Shown here: piece by piece, positions 59,991 to 64,000 of the stretch
How positions within the stretch are numbered: the first letter of the stretch is position 1
Layout of the letters: every line of letters begins with the position of its first letter
Source of the DNA: Liolophura sinensis
Lineage: Eukaryota > Mollusca > Polyplacophora > Chitonida > Chitonidae
Direction: 5' to 3'
DNA: 64,000 bases
Assembly: GCF_032854445.1 (NCBI RefSeq)
Contig: NC_088296.1
Span: forward strand, 12,744,706 to 12,808,705
Made by a program: the position numbers and the translations under genes
Notes under the pieces: model-generated
Seen by the model: only the letters and a program-made list of their open reading frames with translations
The model's database searches: none
Told to the model about the DNA's origin: nothing

Positions 59991-62698
59991 CATGTGTGTT
60001 TTATACTAGTCTCAAGTCTACCCTTTCTTTGATCACCATGATGAATTCAAGCGATTTTCCTGGATTTGCTTGCAATTGTGGAACAAGACATTGGTCCATG
60101 TCGAGTCTGTGCAAACACAAGCAGGTCTGAGGCTCCAGAAGGCGAGAGAGGTGCCATTTTTTTAATGGTCATTTTGAAAACCAAGCCAAGCTGTACAAGC
60201 ATTTTGCGTCTAGTGTTAAGGCCCCATGGGTGAGAGATCCCACTTGCCCTGTTCAGAAGGCCAGTCAACCACCAAAGCCGTCCATTAAGCCGTTGGAGGC
60301 CACCTTGAGGGATTCAGCAGTGAAGGGTTTAAGCTCTAGAACCCCTCTTCTTGACGAAAGTCCAATATCGCATGCACACCTGTTGCGAAGATTATGACCA
60401 CATCACCTCTTGCTTTGGCACCCTTTTCTCAGCCAGCTAGTCCACTTAAGATGAGGGCCGAAGTAGCAGCAGGCCTGTTTGGACAGATTATGTTACCTGA
60501 AGATGACAGCCAGTCTTCACCCAGTCCCGTGTCCTCCCTATCAGCCCTGTTTGATTCAACCCCTGTTGTGTCATGTCCTGATTCTCTGCTTGTGTGCTGT
60601 CCCGTGTCTGTGTCCATAACCACCACTGCGTCTCGCATCTAATGCCACCACCACTAATGTCGCATCTCCCACCAGTGCCGTCCAGCCTAATTTTTCTACT
60701 GGGACTCAGACCACACCCAGGTTTTTGTTTCATCACATTGATAGCATAACGACTACAGCGTATCCAGATGAATTGGTTGTAGCATAAACGACTACAACGT
60801 ATCCAGATGAATTGGTTGTAGCATAACGACTGCAACGTATCCAAATGAACTGGTTGTGAAACAAGAGGTAGTTCAGAGTAACTGTGCTTGTGAGCTGTGT
60901 AACAAATAAATTTGGATAATTATACATGTTTATTTCCTATAAAGAACAATCATTAGGACATTTATGATATCAAAGCATTTGATGACTTCTTAATATATGT
61001 AATATAATGATAAACTGTGAGTATTTTAGAATTGGTAGGTCATTAGAGTTTGAATTTTTTTTATATTTTGGAGATACATGTATATGAAGGTCTACTAGGG
61101 TAGCATAGTTACATATATGTAGTATGTATAATATCTGTCTGAAGTTACCGTTTCACGAAAGTTATAGTTTTATATTTGCAGTTGCACTTGTATTTTATAT
61201 TATCCGAGCGCGAAAAATTAGAAAGAGGAGGATAATGAAGCGGGATATAAGAAAGTAAGATTTGAGAAATAAATTTAACGTAGGTAAGCTTTTATATAGT
61301 CATGTTTTAATGTTTCGTTACCTCAGGCCATACTAGTTAATTTATGAAGTCAATATTTGCCAGTAGAGTGTATATTTACTCTCAAAGGAAATTTTAAACT
61401 TACGTTTATGTTTCATGGACGAGAGATGCTGTTGTTGTTTTTTCCGCGTTCCTACATATTTGGGATAATTATAAGTATTTTACAGCAATGTGGTGAGAAT
61501 AATGTAAAAATTACGAAATTCTGTGTCATTGTCTTATCTGAAAAACCAATACCTTCTATTTTTGTTCTTTTTTCACACAGTAAAATGACATCTATTGTCC
61601 TCAGTTCAACCTCGAAATCAGAAGTTTGCACATTTTTGCACAGTTTGTCTATAGAACCCGCGCTTATAAGCTTTTAGAAATCGGACCAGGAATTTCCCAC
61701 CGCAGTTTGAAAAGGAATTTATCATTTAATACCTTATTTAATGTGTGGCAATTGGTTATACTTTTTGAGTAATATGGATGAAAATATGGACTTTTCAGGC
61801 ATTGGTCTTTACATTTTGCCTTCAAAGGAAAGCCATTGTTTTGGAGTTCTTGCGATCGTGATGACGACATCATGTCAGCTGTATTTACAAACTGTCAAAA
61901 ATTGCCCTTCTGACCAATCAGTCTCCTAACTTGGCTCACTGCTCCGCCCACACCATGTGGAAATCTATAAATATGCTGATTTTTCAGCGCCTACAGATTG
62001 ATTTGGAATCTGCCGAGAGTTGACACCAAATTGCTGGTAAGCATTCTCAGTCAGTAGCTATTTTATTAAGAGTGGGAAAATTCTTCCCTGGAAGACGGGA
62101 ATAGAGTAAAAAAATCTGGGAATCTTTCCCAGTCCCAAAATCTGGGACTCTCCAGTCTCAAGAAATCCGAGACTCTCCAGTCTCGTGCAACTGAAAATTA
62201 TCTGAGATATCAAAAGTGGACAACAAAGACTATATACCAGAATATATCAACTGAAATTTGGTAGCGCAAGTTGAGACAAGAGTCTCATGAGACTTTCTGT
62301 GCCATGTTTTGTGTTTGATTGGGACTCTGTCCCATACGACACTCAACCGCTTCGTACTTGTTGGTTTCTTCATCGTCATAATAAATATTCATCATCTGAT
62401 TCACTGACAAGGTGCTGCTGGAGAACTTTCATTTTGTATAAGAATCTCGAATCTCATGTACAAGTCATGCTGGAGAACAACCCGAATTCAGGAAGTGTTA
62501 TGAATGCGAATCCAAAGAGTCGCGACGTCTCCAAGTTCAGGGAAGAAAATCCCGATTGGTTTATTCATTTAACAAGCTTCGCTCGGCACGAACAGGATTA
62601 AAGTGAGTGAATGGTGTCGGCTCATAGGTACCTGTATACTTGAGAAGAAGACATCATAAGAAGCGAAAGCACATAAGAAAAATACAATAAATGAACCG
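59988..62698. other. Gene-free or unrecognised DNA
   Basis: It contains a short tandem repeat of about 38 bp, three copies, at 60,744-60,855 (GACTACAACGTATCCAGATG unit). A Ser/Pro-rich frame near 60,394-60,642 and a 104-codon frame at 62,287-62,601 match no family I know. A repeated GAGACTCTCCAGTCTC phrase lies at 62,148-62,185. Nothing further can be supported. Confidence 0.45.
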
Positions 62699-62896
62699 CT
62701 ACAGTATGTTGGAATAGGAGGGGAAATATAACTTACCGGAACCCGACTCGCCCAAAATGCAAATGTACATATTTAAGTTTTCCATGTATCGGTCACATGG
62801 GATTCTGACATGGGATTCTGGTCCAACCAGAGACGCCACAGTGGCCATCAACATGAAGCAGAAATTCTTGGGTCTGGTAGCATGGGCTTCCGCCAA
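62699..62896 (-). other. Possible host exon, weak
   Basis: The minus strand has an open frame ending NMYICILGESGSG at a good splice-donor consensus (CCG then GTAAGT, 62,737-62,729). The frame includes a hydrophobic stretch (FCFMLMATVASLVG). No domain recognised and no acceptor proven, so a chance frame remains likely. Confidence 0.2.
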
Positions 62897-62899
62897 AGA

Positions 62900-64000
62900 A
62901 ACCTACTTCCACAACTCCGAATCACAGGCAGAGCATCTATCGAATACAATATTGTAAACATTCCATAACCTGCTATAAATATCGTCATCAGATATCATTG
63001 GTTGATACGAACTGTACCTTCTTTGCTCTCTGTGGCATAATATTGTAACATGAAGTTGAACTAGCCTGACTAAAAGTCATAGTCTGTAGAAATCGTAAAC
63101 ACAAAGACGTACAGGCCGGACATGTGTGCCGAATTATTTATTTATTTAATTGTTGCTTTATGCTGTGCTGAAGAATTCTTAGATTAGGTTAATTGTATGT
63201 TTGTAATTTAAAGAAGTCATGATGATGCTTGTTTTATACGAGGAAAATGAAGAAAGAAAATCTAATTAATGAGACATTACATGTGAATTTAACTTACTTG
63301 TACATGTATATCTTTGTACAACTAAATTAAATTCACATTGCAGTGAACATTAATTTACTGAGAGGGAAATTTTTGATTTACCATGGGTGTATTCCCTTTC
63401 ACAGATGTGTTTTTGTCCACAATTTTTGTGTGAGTAGTACTTGATCATTTAAAAAAAAAAGGTTACACATGTTGTATTTCTTTTAGGAACTGATATTGTA
63501 GTGTGCCGTTATACACTTGCCTAAAATTATTTATTTAGAATAAAAAGTCGCTTCGCATTTCCTCTAAAACGCTTCTGCAATATGAGTCACTGTGACAGTC
63601 ACGAAATATCCCTTTTTCTTCTTGCTTGGACCATGTTCTTCTTGCAAAGCTATTGCCACTAGCCGGAACAGGAAATAAAGAACCAAATAAGTTTATTACG
63701 CGGGAATATTTCGAACTAATACGGGGACAGTCCAATAAGGTAAAGTGTAAGGAATTTAAACCACTTATTCCAACAGGAAACATTTACTTATTTTACAGAC
63801 GTATCAATATATCTAGGCATTCATGTACATAAATATAAACTAAAATACACATTTCTATACTGTATATAAATAATGCTATACAAGGAAACGTATATTTATA
63901 TATATAGATTTATATATCTTAAAATGATATCATTAGTTGACCGATGGGAGTTTCACAGTGTCATTGAGGTGACCCTTTTCATTTGGGCGACCACTGCTGG
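62900..64000. other. Unrecognised AT-rich DNA
   Basis: Nothing identified on either strand. Confidence 0.5.

Noticed and set aside
60394-60642. Ser/Pro-rich frame as a gene
   Set aside because: It shows only compositional bias, with no splice context and no recognisable domain.
62699-62896. P-loop ATPase exon (GESGSGK)
   Set aside because: The Lys falls after a predicted splice donor and no other ATPase motif is near. It is listed only as a weak exon candidate.

Overview
The window is animal nuclear DNA dominated by mobile elements. No host protein-coding gene could be identified with confidence. Several repeats are types I associate with mollusc genomes: the tail of the LINE, a tRNA-derived SINE, and a SINE-like 3' end near 2 kb. 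A lophotrochozoan, probably a mollusc, is therefore the likely source. This is an inference from repeat families, not from a species marker.

Positions 1-12,302 are repeat-rich flanking DNA. They hold three minisatellites (periods about 40, 43 and 35 bp), an 18-bp tandem array, a 128-bp MITE-like foldback, a SINE, a decayed Tc1/mariner transposase, a duplicated 0.3-kb segment, and the reverse transcriptase of a Penelope-like element cut off at 12,303.

Positions 12,303-37,070 form a Polinton/Maverick (unit A) bounded by inverted repeats of about 420 bp. In order it carries: a PC4-like DNA-binding protein, a retroviral-type integrase with a chromodomain, a membrane protein, an FtsK/A32-like packaging ATPase, two small structural-type proteins, a minor capsid (penton-like) protein, a pVI/pX-like protein, the double-jelly-roll major capsid protein, an adenain-like protease, a convergent protein-primed PolB, a RING-finger gene and a C2H2 zinc-finger gene. 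A 5.8-kb non-LTR retrotransposon (27,970-33,762) splits the RING gene. Its 12-bp target duplication and the empty site in the other copy at about 40,633 show the insertion directly. Unit A is nearly intact, but PolB, the penton gene, the RING gene and the 5' end of the integrase are frameshifted.

Positions 37,071 to about 58,590 are a second, more decayed Polinton region (unit 2) without terminal inverted repeats. It starts inside a PolB N-terminal fragment and runs through a RING copy. It then joins head-to-tail to a full set of genes, and ends in a third RING copy. This looks like part of a tandem (concatemer or circle-derived) array whose internal TIR-TIR junction is missing, although an assembly artefact is possible. 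Unit 2 keeps an intron-containing gene that unit A has lost through a deletion patched with filler copied from elsewhere in the element.

The most interesting signal is at the 3' ends. PolB and the RING gene both end, 57-90 nt after their stop codons, in a perfect or near-perfect histone-mRNA 3' stem-loop followed by a U7-type purine-rich downstream element. The late capsid/protease cluster instead has an ordinary AATAAA. The TIR promoter has four CCAAT boxes and two CRE palindromes. Together these suggest that early (replication) genes are coupled to host S phase through the histone mRNA-processing machinery. Other notable features are two conserved TAATG stop-start overlaps in the late cluster and a roughly 65-bp module repeated around gene boundaries.

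Positions 58,600-64,000 hold a decayed Gypsy-like gag-protease remnant, a (TA)n tract, a small tandem repeat and otherwise unrecognised DNA.
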